Assembly (NCBI GenBank): GCA_900770655.1 | Contig: CAAGLA010000056.1 | Coordinates: forward strand, 1 to 35,104 | Reading direction: 5' to 3' | From: Bacteroidaceae bacterium | GTDB lineage: Bacteria > Bacteroidota > Bacteroidia > Bacteroidales > Bacteroidaceae | Length of the DNA stretch: 35,104 nt | In this document: piece after piece, positions 15,079 through 23,994 of the stretch | Position numbering within the stretch: the stretch's first letter is position 1 | Layout: every line of letters begins with the position of its first letter | Notes under the pieces: model-generated | The model's database searches: none | Told to the model about the DNA's origin: nothing | Seen by the model: the letters and a program-made list of their open reading frames with translations, nothing else | Position numbers and translations under genes: made by a program

Positions 15079-16868
15079 GTATTGAAACAACACTGGCACA
15101 AAGCGTGGTAGAGGCTATCAAAAGCCTTTACGGTGCCGACTTCAGCGCAGAAAAGATACAGATTCAAAAGACACGTAAAGAATTCGACGGAGACTTTACC
15201 GTTGTAGTTTTCCCGTTCCTTGCCCTTTCAAAAAAACGTCCCGAAGAGACAGCACAGGAGATTGGCGAGTACATAAAAAGCACACAGCCGGTTGTGGAAG
15301 GGTTCAACGTTGTAAAAGGTTTCCTGAACCTATCGATATCGACAGACTACTGGATTCAGTTGCTCGAAAAGATAGAGAATGACGAAAAATGGGGTACTGT
15401 TCCTGTTACTGAAGAGTCGCCACTGGTTATGGTGGAATATTCGTCGCCCAACACCAACAAACCCCTGCATTTGGGGCACATACGCAACAACCTGCTTGGC
15501 TATGCGCTATCGAACATAATTGAGGCCTGCGGCAACAAGGTCATCAAGACCAACATTGTAAACGACCGTGGCATACATATATGCAAGTCTATGCTTGCTT
15601 GGCAGAAGTGGGGCGAAGGCTGCACACCGGAGAGTTGCGGCAAGAAAGGCGACCACCTGATTGGAGACTACTATGTAGCATTCGACAAGCACTACAAGGC
15701 CGAACTAAGCGAACTTATGGAGAAGGGTATGAGCAAAGAGGAGGCTGAACTCGCCTCACCGCTTATGGCCGAAGCAAGAGATATGCTTGTAAAATGGGAG
15801 GCCGGAGACCCTGAGGTCAGAGCGCTTTGGGAAAAGATGAACAACTGGGTATATGAAGGTTTCGACGAAACATACAAGAGGCTTGGTGTAAACTTCGACA
15901 AGATATATTACGAAAGTGACACGTACCTTGTGGGAAAAGAGACTGTTCTCGGCGGGTTGGAAGAGGGGAAATTCTACCGCAGGGAAGACGGGTCCGTTTG
16001 GGCCGACCTTACAAAAGAGGGGCTCGACGAGAAGCTGCTGCTGAGAAGCGACGGAACATCGGTGTATATGACACAGGATATAGGAACAGCACAGTTGCGT
16101 TTCCGCGACTACCCAATAGACAAAATGGTATATGTTGTGGGCAATGAACAGAACTACCACTTTCAAGTACTCTCCCTGCTGCTCGACAGGCTGGGATTCT
16201 CTTGGGGAAAAGGGCTTGTGCACTTCTCCTACGGAATGGTAGAACTGCCCGAAGGCAAGATGAAGAGCCGCGAAGGAACCGTTGTAGATGCCGACGACCT
16301 TATGGACGAAATGATAAACACCGCACGCGAGACTTCGGAAGAGCTGGGCGGCAAGCTGAACGATTTGACTGCCGAAGAGAAGGCCGAAATTAACAGGATT
16401 ATCGGACTTGGCGCACTCAAATACTTTATGCTTAAGGTCGATGCCCGCAAGAATATGCTCTTCAACCCTAAGGAATCTATAGACTTCAACGGACACACCG
16501 GACCATTCATTCAGTACACATACGCCCGCACACGCTCAATAGAGCGCAAGGCTGCCGAAGCCGGCATTCAGCTGCAAAATGCCACAAAGCCGGCCGCCAT
16601 TAGCGAGAAGGAGTGCTCTATAATTAAGATGATGAACGATTTCCCGTCGGTTGTACGCCAAGCAGGCACAGACTACTCGCCTTCGGGAATAGCAAACTAC
16701 GCATACGAGCTTGCGAAAGAGTATAACCAGTTCTACCACGACTTCAGCATTCTTCGCGAAGAAGACGATGCCATCAAAGCATTCCGCGTACTGCTGACAC
16801 GCAACGTGGGCAAGGTTATAAAGACTGCTATGAACATTCTGGGCATAGAAGTGCCGGAAAGAATGTAA
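15075..16868 (+). CDS. argS: Arginyl-tRNA synthetase
   Basis: A 597-residue class I synthetase that charges tRNA-Arg. Order of parts: the N-terminal Add-1 domain that recognises the tRNA D loop (about 1-110), the catalytic core with SSPNTNKPLHLGHIRNN (HLGH at 132-135), the region GKMKSREGTVV standing in for KMSKS, and the C-terminal anticodon-binding helical domain (about 475-597) ending VPERM. The length is normal. It is the first large gene of a seven-gene plus-strand run and is followed after 21 nt by rnhA. The linkage of a translation enzyme to envelope genes probably reflects shared transcription rather than shared function. Confidence 0.96.
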   Translation: MSIETTLAQSVVEAIKSLYGADFSAEKIQIQKTRKEFDGDFTVVVFPFLALSKKRPEETAQEIGEYIKSTQPVVEGFNVVKGFLNLSISTDYWIQLLEKIENDEKWGTVPVTEESPLVMVEYSSPNTNKPLHLGHIRNNLLGYALSNIIEACGNKVIKTNIVNDRGIHICKSMLAWQKWGEGCTPESCGKKGDHLIGDYYVAFDKHYKAELSELMEKGMSKEEAELASPLMAEARDMLVKWEAGDPEVRALWEKMNNWVYEGFDETYKRLGVNFDKIYYESDTYLVGKETVLGGLEEGKFYRREDGSVWADLTKEGLDEKLLLRSDGTSVYMTQDIGTAQLRFRDYPIDKMVYVVGNEQNYHFQVLSLLLDRLGFSWGKGLVHFSYGMVELPEGKMKSREGTVVDADDLMDEMINTARETSEELGGKLNDLTAEEKAEINRIIGLGALKYFMLKVDARKNMLFNPKESIDFNGHTGPFIQYTYARTRSIERKAAEAGIQLQNATKPAAISEKECSIIKMMNDFPSVVRQAGTDYSPSGIANYAYELAKEYNQFYHDFSILREEDDAIKAFRVLLTRNVGKVIKTAMNILGIEVPERM

Positions 16869-16889
16869 TTTGGGAAACGACTGTTCGAT

Positions 16890-17516
16890 ATGGCTAAACA
16901 GCGCTTTTATGTAGTGTGGAACGGCTTGGAGCCCGGCATATACTCTTCGTGGGAAGAGTGCAGGACACAGATAAAAGGGGTTAAGCAGGCTCTTTACAAG
17001 TCGTTCTCCACCGCAGCAGAGGCCGAGCAGGCATACAACTCTTCGCCCCATCTTTATATTGGGAAAGATATTAAAGAGAAGGCGCCGGCAAAGAACCACG
17101 GAATGCCACAGTGCGTAATAAAGAATGCAATAGCCGTAGATGCAGCCTGCAGCGGCAACCCCGGAGCTATGGAGTATCGTGGGGTATACATTGGCACCGG
17201 GGAAGAGATTTTCCACTTCGGGCCCATATATGGCACAAACAATATTGGCGAGTTCCTTGCAATAGTACACGGACTTGCACTCCTGAAACAGAAAGAGCTC
17301 GACCTGCCAATATATTCCGACAGCGTAAACGCCCAGCTATGGGTTAAGCAGAAACGGTGCAAGACAAAACTGCCGCGCGATAGCAGAAGCGAAGAGCTGT
17401 TTGGATATATAGACCGGGCCGAAAAATGGTTGCGCGAAAACAGCTATGCTACCCGGATAATAAAATGGGAAACCGACAAATGGGGTGAAATACCGGCCGA
17501 TTTTGGCAGGAAATAG
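16890..17516 (+). CDS. rnhA: Ribonuclease HI with N-terminal viroplasmin-like domain
   Basis: A 208-residue protein. The N-terminal part (about 4-50; KQRFYVVWNGLEPGIYSSWEEC in outline) is the hybrid-binding domain shared with caulimovirus viroplasmin and eukaryotic RNase H1. The C-terminal part (about 78-208) is the RNase H fold, which cuts the RNA strand of RNA-DNA hybrids. Acidic residues at the expected places are D84 (AVDAACSGNPG), E121 (NNIGEFLAI), D144 (IYSDSVNA) and D204 (IPADFG). It lies 21 nt behind argS and 32 nt ahead of an envelope enzyme. It should remove R-loops and replication primers; its place in this operon appears incidental. Confidence 0.92.
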   Translation: MAKQRFYVVWNGLEPGIYSSWEECRTQIKGVKQALYKSFSTAAEAEQAYNSSPHLYIGKDIKEKAPAKNHGMPQCVIKNAIAVDAACSGNPGAMEYRGVYIGTGEEIFHFGPIYGTNNIGEFLAIVHGLALLKQKELDLPIYSDSVNAQLWVKQKRCKTKLPRDSRSEELFGYIDRAEKWLRENSYATRIIKWETDKWGEIPADFGRK

Positions 17517-17548
17517 GGTTTGTTGTCTATAAACAGAAATACAAGAAT

Positions 17549-19396
17549 ATGAAAGAGAGGGTCATTTTCATTTCCAGATACTATTTCTCTTTAATAGCAT
17601 TGGCCGTGGTTTACAAGGCCCTGTTTCTTGTCGCAGGAAGCGGAGAGGAGAGTTTTACAGCCACCGACCTTTTTTGTGTTCTATTTTATGGCCTGCAGCA
17701 CGACTTTGCTGTAGCCGGGTACTTTTCAGTTGTTCCGCTTGCAGTAGCCATAGCATCACTGTTCAAGGAGGTGCCTCTTCGCAAAATTCTTGCCGTTTAC
17801 AACGGCTTTGCAGCCTTTGCCTTTACACTCGCATTTCTTGCCGATATAACGCTGTATCCATTTTGGGGATTCAAGTTAGACGCTTCGGTTCTTATGTACA
17901 TTGATTCACCGGCAAATGCCTTTGCCAGCATATCAATTCTGCATTTGACATTGCTTGTGGTGCTGCTATGCGCCGGAACAGCCGGGATATACCAGTTGCT
18001 TCGGATAGCAAGCGTAAAGGGGTTTACGCTGCCACGAAAAGACGACAAGAGCGTTGCAGGGAACAGATGGATTATTCTGCTTGCCCACATATTCATCGGT
18101 TGCCTTATGTTCTTGGGAATCAGAGGCGGAGTTTCGGAATCTACAAACAATGTAGGAACGGTTTACTACAGCGACAGGCAAATCCTTAACCACTCAGCGG
18201 TAAACCCCCTGTTCAGTTTTCTGTATTCACTGGGTAAAATGGAAAATTTTACCGAAGAATATACTTTCTACGGTGAAGAGGAGAGAAACGCAATATTCAC
18301 TGGACTATACCCGCAGTGCAGCGAAATAACCGACACCCTGCTCACAAACACCCGCCCTAACATAATTACCATTATACTGGAGGGGATGAGCGGAGAACTT
18401 GTCGGGGCGCTTGACGGAATGAACGGCGTGACGCCCAATTTCGACAACCTGTGCAAAGAGGGAGTTCTCTTCACCAACTGCCACGCAAACAGCTACCGAA
18501 CCGACCGCGGAATAATATGTTCGTTGAGCGGATACCCGTCGTTCCCTATGACATCTGTAATGAAAGCCGCTACAAAAAGCCAGCAGTTGCCATCGCTCGC
18601 GACGGTGCTTGCGGCAGAGGGCTACAAGAGCACATTCATCTATGGCGGTGACATAAATTTCACAAATATGAAAGGCTACCTCTACTCTACCGGCTACAGC
18701 CGCACTATAGCCGACAACGACTTTACTGCCGAGGAGAGAGCCTCGCACCGGTGGGGAGTTGGTGACGATGTAACCTTTGACAGGCTGTTTTCAACCATTA
18801 AAGAGCAAACTACAGAACCGTGGCACATAACATACCTCACCCTTAGCAGCCACGAACCGTGGACCGTTCCATACAACAGAATAGAAAATGACGAGATAGC
18901 CAATGCCTTTGCCTTTACCGATTCTGAACTGGGCAAGTTTGTAACAAAACTGAAAGAGAACGGTTTGTGGGATAACACGCTCATAATCTGCATTAGTGAC
19001 CACACCCTTGCCCGCTACCCGAAAGAGGCAAAACAGACCGACCTTAACCGCAACCGAATTCCCCTGCTGCTTATTGGCGGAGTTGTAAAGGAGAGCAGGC
19101 AAATTGACAAGCTTTGCAACCAGACAGACCTTGCAGCCACAATACTGGCACAGCTGAACCTGCCGGCAAGCGGCTTTACCTTCAGCAGGAACGTATTATC
19201 GCCCGAGTACACATACCCGTTTGCCGTTCACTGTTTCAACAACGGCATCTCATTCATGGACTCAACCGGAATAACTATATACGACCTCAACAGCCACACG
19301 ACAATTTACTCTTCGGCCGCAGAAGGGGAAGGTGAAAGGCTTATGAGAGCAAAAGCGATACTGCAGACGACCTATTCCGACTTTTACAACAGATAG
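17549..19396 (+). CDS. LTA synthase / phosphoethanolamine transferase-like membrane enzyme 1
   Basis: A 615-residue alkaline-phosphatase-superfamily protein with about five N-terminal membrane helices (about 8-185) and a C-terminal catalytic domain facing the periplasm. Active-site landmarks: E278 in IILEGMSG, the likely nucleophile T318 in YRTDRG, HRWGVGDD, SSHEPW, and the metal-binding D484-H485 in ISDHT. There is no CxPxR, so it is not a formylglycine sulfatase. Relatives move phosphoglycerol or phosphoethanolamine from a phospholipid to a glycan or lipid. In a Gram-negative cell lacking LTA, an LPS or glycolipid target is likely (inference). It is followed 23 nt later by GT2 and is paralogous to the gene at 21245, sharing an AIFT-containing linker after the membrane part. 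Confidence 0.85.
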   Translation: MKERVIFISRYYFSLIALAVVYKALFLVAGSGEESFTATDLFCVLFYGLQHDFAVAGYFSVVPLAVAIASLFKEVPLRKILAVYNGFAAFAFTLAFLADITLYPFWGFKLDASVLMYIDSPANAFASISILHLTLLVVLLCAGTAGIYQLLRIASVKGFTLPRKDDKSVAGNRWIILLAHIFIGCLMFLGIRGGVSESTNNVGTVYYSDRQILNHSAVNPLFSFLYSLGKMENFTEEYTFYGEEERNAIFTGLYPQCSEITDTLLTNTRPNIITIILEGMSGELVGALDGMNGVTPNFDNLCKEGVLFTNCHANSYRTDRGIICSLSGYPSFPMTSVMKAATKSQQLPSLATVLAAEGYKSTFIYGGDINFTNMKGYLYSTGYSRTIADNDFTAEERASHRWGVGDDVTFDRLFSTIKEQTTEPWHITYLTLSSHEPWTVPYNRIENDEIANAFAFTDSELGKFVTKLKENGLWDNTLIICISDHTLARYPKEAKQTDLNRNRIPLLLIGGVVKESRQIDKLCNQTDLAATILAQLNLPASGFTFSRNVLSPEYTYPFAVHCFNNGISFMDSTGITIYDLNSHTTIYSSAAEGEGERLMRAKAILQTTYSDFYNR

Positions 19397-19419
19397 AACA
19401 AACAAGAAATTTCCAGAAT

Positions 19420-20244
19420 ATGACAAAAACTAAAGATTTTACTGTGGGGGTAGTTATATCTACATATAACAGCCCGGCTTGGCTCGAAAAGGTCCTATGG
19501 GGATATATGTACCAGACCCGCCCTGCCGACGAGATTGTCATTGCCGATGACGGTTCGCGTGACGAGACACGCATTCTTATAGACAGTTTCAAGGACAGAC
19601 TGCCCATAAACCACGTTTGGCAACCCGACGAAGGTTTCCAGAAATCACGCATTCTGAACAAGGCTCTTGTTGCTGCCACAGCCGACTATCTTATATTCAC
19701 CGACCAAGACTGCATTCCGCGTAAAGATTTTATTGAGACACACGTAAAGTATGCACAGGAGGGGTATATGCTGTCGGGCGGCTACTTCAAACTTCCAATG
19801 GATATAAGCAAACAGATTACGCACGAAGATATCAAGAGCGAACGTGCTTTCAGCTATTCGTGGCTGCGCAAGCAGGGATTGAAGTGCTCTTTCAAATGCA
19901 CAAAGCTCTCTACGTGGAAGTGGTTTACTAAACTTATGAACCACATTACACCGGCCGGAGCCACTTGGAACGGATGCAACGCATCGGGGTGGAGAAAGGA
20001 TATGCTCGAGATAAACGGATACAACGAAGAGATGCAATACGGCGGGCAAGACCGCGAATTCGGGCTCAGGCTTGTAAACAAGGGTATAAAGACAAAACAG
20101 ATTCGTTACAGCGCAATAGCCCTGCACCTCGACCACAAACGCCCATACAAGACCAAAGAGACGATGGAAAAGAATCTGGGTATTAGAAGAGAGACAATGC
20201 GCACCGGCATAATACAGACCCCGCACGGCATTAGAAAACTATAA
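19420..20244 (+). CDS. Family 2 glycosyltransferase
   Basis: A 274-residue GT-A enzyme. The N-terminal domain starts with VVISTYNSPAWLEKVL and contains DDGSRDET and the metal-binding D-x-D at 95-97 (FTDQDC). The second half has a galactosyltransferase-like acceptor region with NGCNASGWRKDML (about 183-195) and the base-containing QDREFGLRL (about 207-215). It lacks membrane helices but ends in a basic stretch, fitting a peripheral protein on the cytoplasmic face that extends a lipid-linked sugar. The donor and acceptor cannot be read from the sequence. The next gene, a GT90, starts 3 nt later, so the two are almost certainly translated together and may act in succession on one glycan. Confidence 0.9.
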   Translation: MTKTKDFTVGVVISTYNSPAWLEKVLWGYMYQTRPADEIVIADDGSRDETRILIDSFKDRLPINHVWQPDEGFQKSRILNKALVAATADYLIFTDQDCIPRKDFIETHVKYAQEGYMLSGGYFKLPMDISKQITHEDIKSERAFSYSWLRKQGLKCSFKCTKLSTWKWFTKLMNHITPAGATWNGCNASGWRKDMLEINGYNEEMQYGGQDREFGLRLVNKGIKTKQIRYSAIALHLDHKRPYKTKETMEKNLGIRRETMRTGIIQTPHGIRKL

Positions 20245-20247
20245 CCG

Positions 20248-21201
20248 ATGGCACAAACACCAAAATTCATTTACTATATACGCGCCAACCTGCTCTTTGT
20301 ACTGCCTAAGTGCATCCATCGGTGGAGAATGAGACGGGCACTGCAGAAAGCCGCCAAATCGCCGGAAAGGGAGTACTTGCAGAGCCGTGTAGACTATTAC
20401 AACAAGCTGCAGAAAGGTACAACATTGCCGCCCGATGCACCTGTGCTCAAAGAACATACACTAAAGAACAAGAAGAGCGGAAGCGTATATTTTTACGACT
20501 CCTACGAGATTACACGCCATTTCCCCGACCACCTCAAATGGCTGCTTAAGGGTGGCGATGTAACAACCGTGCCGGAACACCCGACCATTGTCAAGAGCAG
20601 GCCTATAGAGGGCGACAATGCAAATTCCATTCTGCTGAAACTCAATAAAGTACGCCATTTTATCTTTGTAAACGACAAAATCCCTTTTGAGAAAAAAGAG
20701 GACCTCATAATCTTCCGTGGCGACGCAAACGGCAAACCGGCAAGAATACGTTTCTTTGAGAAATGGTTCGGGCACCCCAAATGCAGCATAATAGACACCG
20801 CCAAGCACTCCAAGAACCCCGAAGAGTGGAAAGGCGAGAAGATGTCTATAGAAGAGCACTTTAAATACCGCTATATAATGGCTCTCGAAGGGGTTGACGT
20901 TGCCACAAACCTGAAATGGGTAATGTCGAGCAATTCAATAGCCGTTATGCCACGCCCCACATACGAAACGTGGTTTATGGAGGGAAAGCTCATACCCAAT
21001 TACCACTATATTGAAATAAAGCCCGACTATTCAGACCTTATGGAAAGAATAGAGTACTACAATAATCACATAGACGAGGCTAAGGCCATTATAAAGAATG
21101 CAAATGAGTATGCCAAGCAGTTCCGCAACAAGAAACGCGAAAAACTTTTGCAGCTGCTGGTAATGGAAAAATACTTCAAGAACACCGGACAGATTTTCTG
21201 A
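20248..21201 (+). CDS. Family 90 glycosyltransferase (LPS/CAP10 type)
   Basis: A 317-residue protein with the GT90 hallmarks: EDLIIFRGDANG (about 147-158), then KYRYIMALEGVDVATNLKWVMSSNS (in outline, about 207-231), PRPTYETWFMEGKLIPNYHYIEI and DYSDLMERIEYYNNH. GT90 includes bacterial LPS glycosyltransferases and fungal CAP10 and animal POGLUT enzymes. In Bacteroidota the family is mostly tied to LPS or surface-glycan assembly (family knowledge). The N-terminus is basic and hydrophobic (YYIRANLLFVLPKCIHRWRMR), which could attach it to the membrane. It sits between GT2 and the second transferase-like gene. The sugar specificity is unknown. Confidence 0.88.
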   Translation: MAQTPKFIYYIRANLLFVLPKCIHRWRMRRALQKAAKSPEREYLQSRVDYYNKLQKGTTLPPDAPVLKEHTLKNKKSGSVYFYDSYEITRHFPDHLKWLLKGGDVTTVPEHPTIVKSRPIEGDNANSILLKLNKVRHFIFVNDKIPFEKKEDLIIFRGDANGKPARIRFFEKWFGHPKCSIIDTAKHSKNPEEWKGEKMSIEEHFKYRYIMALEGVDVATNLKWVMSSNSIAVMPRPTYETWFMEGKLIPNYHYIEIKPDYSDLMERIEYYNNHIDEAKAIIKNANEYAKQFRNKKREKLLQLLVMEKYFKNTGQIF

Positions 21202-21244
21202 CAACCAAAGTATTCCATCAGGCAAGCAAAGTGAGGAAATAGCG

Positions 21245-23212
21245 ATGAAAACAGAATTTTTATTTAAAGAGTGCCCACCACGGCAAGTAGCCATAGCTCT
21301 TGCCTGCAACATAGCACTGGCCTATATGCTGCTTTTTATATGCAGGATAGTATTTGTGCTTATGAACTATGGCCTGTATGCCGAATCTATAGCCGACGAT
21401 TCTCTGTGGCTCATATCGAAAGGGGCACTGCTCTTCGACACATCGGCTGTATGCTACCTTAACGCATTGTATATTCTGTGTCTGCTGCTGCCTCTTCACT
21501 ACAAAGAGGGAAAAAGGATGCAAAGCATAACCAAATGGAGCTTTGTTGTACCCAATGCTTTGGGTGTAATAGCCAACCTGTGCGACTGTGTATATGTACC
21601 ATTTACAGGACGCAGGACAACGTGGACCGTGTTCAGCGAGTTCGGCAACGAGGGAAATTTGGCAAGCGTAATAGGATATGAGATTATTAACCATTGGTGG
21701 CTTGTACTTGCCGGAATTGTCATTATATGGGGTATATACAGGCTATACACCCCGGCAAAAAAAGAGAAGAAGCCCATAAAAAGCTATTATATATGGCACA
21801 CCGCATTGTTCATTACGGCCATATTTCTCATTGTCACCGGCATACGGGGCGGTATAGGCAAGGCCGTGCGCCCCATAACACTCAGCAATGCCAACCAATA
21901 TGTATCGTCGCCGAACGATGCTGCAATTATAATCAACACCCCTTTTTCTATAATAAGGACTATAGGCAAGAAACCTTTCAATGAAAAGGAGTATTTTAAG
22001 AGAGAGGAACTTGATGCGATTTTTACGCCTGTACAAAAATTTGAGTTTGAAGGCAACAAAGAGCAGAGAAATGTGGTGATACTTATTATAGAGAGCTTTG
22101 GCAAGGAGTATATCGGAGCATATAACAAACGAGAAGAGGGCAGCCTGACACCATTCCTCGACTCTCTGATACTCGAGAGCAAAAGCTATCTCTACTCCTA
22201 CGGCAACGGTAAAAAAAGTATAGACGGAATGCCATCTATACTTTCGAGCATACCAATGTTTGTTGAGCCATTCTTCACCACTCCGGCCTCGCTGAACGAG
22301 GTTAGCGGCGTTGCCGAAGAGCTCGGGAAAGCGGGATACAGCAGCGCATTCTTTCACGGTGCCCCAAACGGTTCTATGGGTTTTCAGGCATTTGCCAACA
22401 CTACCGGCTTCGACAACTACTACGGTATGGACGAGTTCTGCGAAGCGGAACATCTTGGCGGCAAGAGCCAGCACGACGGAACGTGGGCTATTTGGGACGA
22501 ACCATTCCTGCAATATTACGCAGAGAGTATGGGAAAGATTCAGGAACCTTTTGTAACATCGGTCTTTACAGCATCGTCGCACCACCCGTTCAATATACCC
22601 CAGCAGTATTCCGGGCTCTTTAAAGGAGGTGAAGACCCATTCCTCAAATGTGTAGAGTACACCGACTACTCACTAAGGAAATTCTTTGAATATGCAAAAG
22701 GGGAAGATTGGTACCAAAATACACTTTTTGTACTTACTGCCGACCACACAAACCACAGCAACGAAGAGAGATACAAGACTTCGGCCGGATGGTTTGAGGT
22801 TCCGGTGATATTCTTCTCGCCCGATGGCAAGGAGCCTTTCACTCCGGGAATTGACAGCACGACAATAGCACAACAGATAGATATTATGCCCACCATTCTC
22901 GAATTTGTAGGGTATGAAAATACTTTTGTAGCTTTTGGAAAGAGCCTTATCTCTACTGCTCCACAAGAGAGCTACGCAGTAAACTTCACAAATGAGGTTT
23001 ACCAATACTACAAAGGGGAGTATGTGCTGCTGTTCGATGGAGAAAAGAGCATTGCGCTATACAACATACGCAAGGACCCACTACTGAAGGATAACATTCT
23101 GGCCGATACCGATGTTAAAGAGAGTATGGAGAGAGAGCTGAAGGCTATTATACAGCAATATATGACACGTATGATAAACGACAGGCTCACAGCCGAAACC
23201 GACAATAAATAA
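21245..23212 (+). CDS. LTA synthase / phosphoethanolamine transferase-like membrane enzyme 2
   Basis: A 655-residue paralogue of the gene at 17549: about five N-terminal membrane helices (about 15-200), a linker containing ELDAIFT, then the catalytic domain. Landmarks are E283 in ILIIESFGKEY, the nucleophile position in GKKSIDGMPS (S325 instead of threonine), SSHHPF and D500-H501 in TADHT. Catalytic serine in place of threonine is plausible chemically, but I cannot tell how common it is among relatives. The order of genes suggests it decorates the product of the two glycosyltransferases with a phospho-group in the periplasm (inference). It lies 43 nt after GT90 and 4 nt before the radical SAM gene. 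A phosphatase role on a surface glycan is an alternative. Confidence 0.83.
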   Translation: MKTEFLFKECPPRQVAIALACNIALAYMLLFICRIVFVLMNYGLYAESIADDSLWLISKGALLFDTSAVCYLNALYILCLLLPLHYKEGKRMQSITKWSFVVPNALGVIANLCDCVYVPFTGRRTTWTVFSEFGNEGNLASVIGYEIINHWWLVLAGIVIIWGIYRLYTPAKKEKKPIKSYYIWHTALFITAIFLIVTGIRGGIGKAVRPITLSNANQYVSSPNDAAIIINTPFSIIRTIGKKPFNEKEYFKREELDAIFTPVQKFEFEGNKEQRNVVILIIESFGKEYIGAYNKREEGSLTPFLDSLILESKSYLYSYGNGKKSIDGMPSILSSIPMFVEPFFTTPASLNEVSGVAEELGKAGYSSAFFHGAPNGSMGFQAFANTTGFDNYYGMDEFCEAEHLGGKSQHDGTWAIWDEPFLQYYAESMGKIQEPFVTSVFTASSHHPFNIPQQYSGLFKGGEDPFLKCVEYTDYSLRKFFEYAKGEDWYQNTLFVLTADHTNHSNEERYKTSAGWFEVPVIFFSPDGKEPFTPGIDSTTIAQQIDIMPTILEFVGYENTFVAFGKSLISTAPQESYAVNFTNEVYQYYKGEYVLLFDGEKSIALYNIRKDPLLKDNILADTDVKESMERELKAIIQQYMTRMINDRLTAETDNK

Positions 23213-23216
23213 TATT

Positions 23217-23993
23217 ATGGCTACAATAATCTATCCGTCACCTATATTCGGACCGGTAAAAAGCCGCAGACTAGGCGTTTCACTTGGTATTAACCTTTTG
23301 CCTGCCGACGGTAAGGTGTGTACATTCGACTGCCTGTACTGTGAGTGCGGGTTCAACGCACAACGACGCACAACATCGCCACTGCCTACACGCAGCGAAG
23401 TAAAGACAGCGTTGGAAAAGAGGCTGACAGCTATGGCCGAAGAGGGAGTGTGCCCCGATGTCCTCACATTTGCCGGAAACGGCGAGCCCACCATTCACCC
23501 GCATTTCAACGAAATTATAGACGACACAATAGCACTGCGCGACAAGTACTGCCCAAAAGCAAGAGTGAGCGTTCTCACAAACGCAACACTGATAACAAGG
23601 GAAAAGGTCTTCGAAGCGCTAAAAAAGGTGGATAACAATATTCTGAAACTCGACACCGTAGATACAGATTATATTCTTAGACTCGACCGCCCAACGGGTG
23701 AGTACCACACCGAAAAAATCATTGAACAGATGAAGAGGTTCGAAGGAAATGTTGTAATACAGACTATGTTCCTCAAAGGGCTGGTCAATGGTGAAGAGCT
23801 GGACAACACAGGCGATAATTATGTAAAGCCGTGGATAGAGGTTGTAAAGCATATAGCCCCAAGAGAGGTTATGATTTACACCATAGACCGTGAGACGCCA
23901 CAAGAAGGGCTGCAGAAAGCCACAAAAGAGGAGCTCGACCGCATTGTAGAGCTGCTGGGCAAAGAGGGAGTGAAGGCAACCGCTTCCTACTGA
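23217..23993 (+). CDS. Radical SAM protein (COG0731-like)
   Basis: A 258-residue radical SAM enzyme. The iron-sulfur ligands are C35, C39 and C42 in CTFDCLYC, a C-x3-C-x2-C cluster, with another cysteine (C44) two residues on. TFAGNGEPTIHP is the family's GGEP-like SAM-binding motif, and VLTNATLI and KLDTVDTDY fit the barrel core. It resembles the COG0731 group related to tRNA wyosine enzymes, but the bacterial members have no settled function. The start is 4 nt after the preceding envelope gene, so it is the last gene of the operon. Whether it acts on the surface glycan, on RNA or elsewhere is unknown. Confidence 0.85.
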   Translation: MATIIYPSPIFGPVKSRRLGVSLGINLLPADGKVCTFDCLYCECGFNAQRRTTSPLPTRSEVKTALEKRLTAMAEEGVCPDVLTFAGNGEPTIHPHFNEIIDDTIALRDKYCPKARVSVLTNATLITREKVFEALKKVDNNILKLDTVDTDYILRLDRPTGEYHTEKIIEQMKRFEGNVVIQTMFLKGLVNGEELDNTGDNYVKPWIEVVKHIAPREVMIYTIDRETPQEGLQKATKEELDRIVELLGKEGVKATASY

Positions 23994-23994
23994 T

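Noticed and set aside
15756..16496. 246-codon open frame antisense to argS
   Set aside because: It lies opposite a complete, motif-bearing argS, and its product is cysteine- and histidine-rich without recognisable domains; it is a codon-usage shadow.
16536..17270. 244-codon open frame antisense to argS and rnhA
   Set aside because: It spans the junction of two real genes on the other strand and shows no domain; a shadow frame.
21743..22585. 280-codon open frame antisense to the second transferase-like gene
   Set aside because: The opposing gene has all its family motifs. This frame has no promoter and an implausible composition.
17549..23212. Sulfatase (arylsulfatase) annotation for the two alkaline-phosphatase-superfamily proteins
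   Set aside because: Neither has the C/S-x-P-x-R formylglycine motif, and both have five N-terminal membrane helices as in LtaS and EptA.
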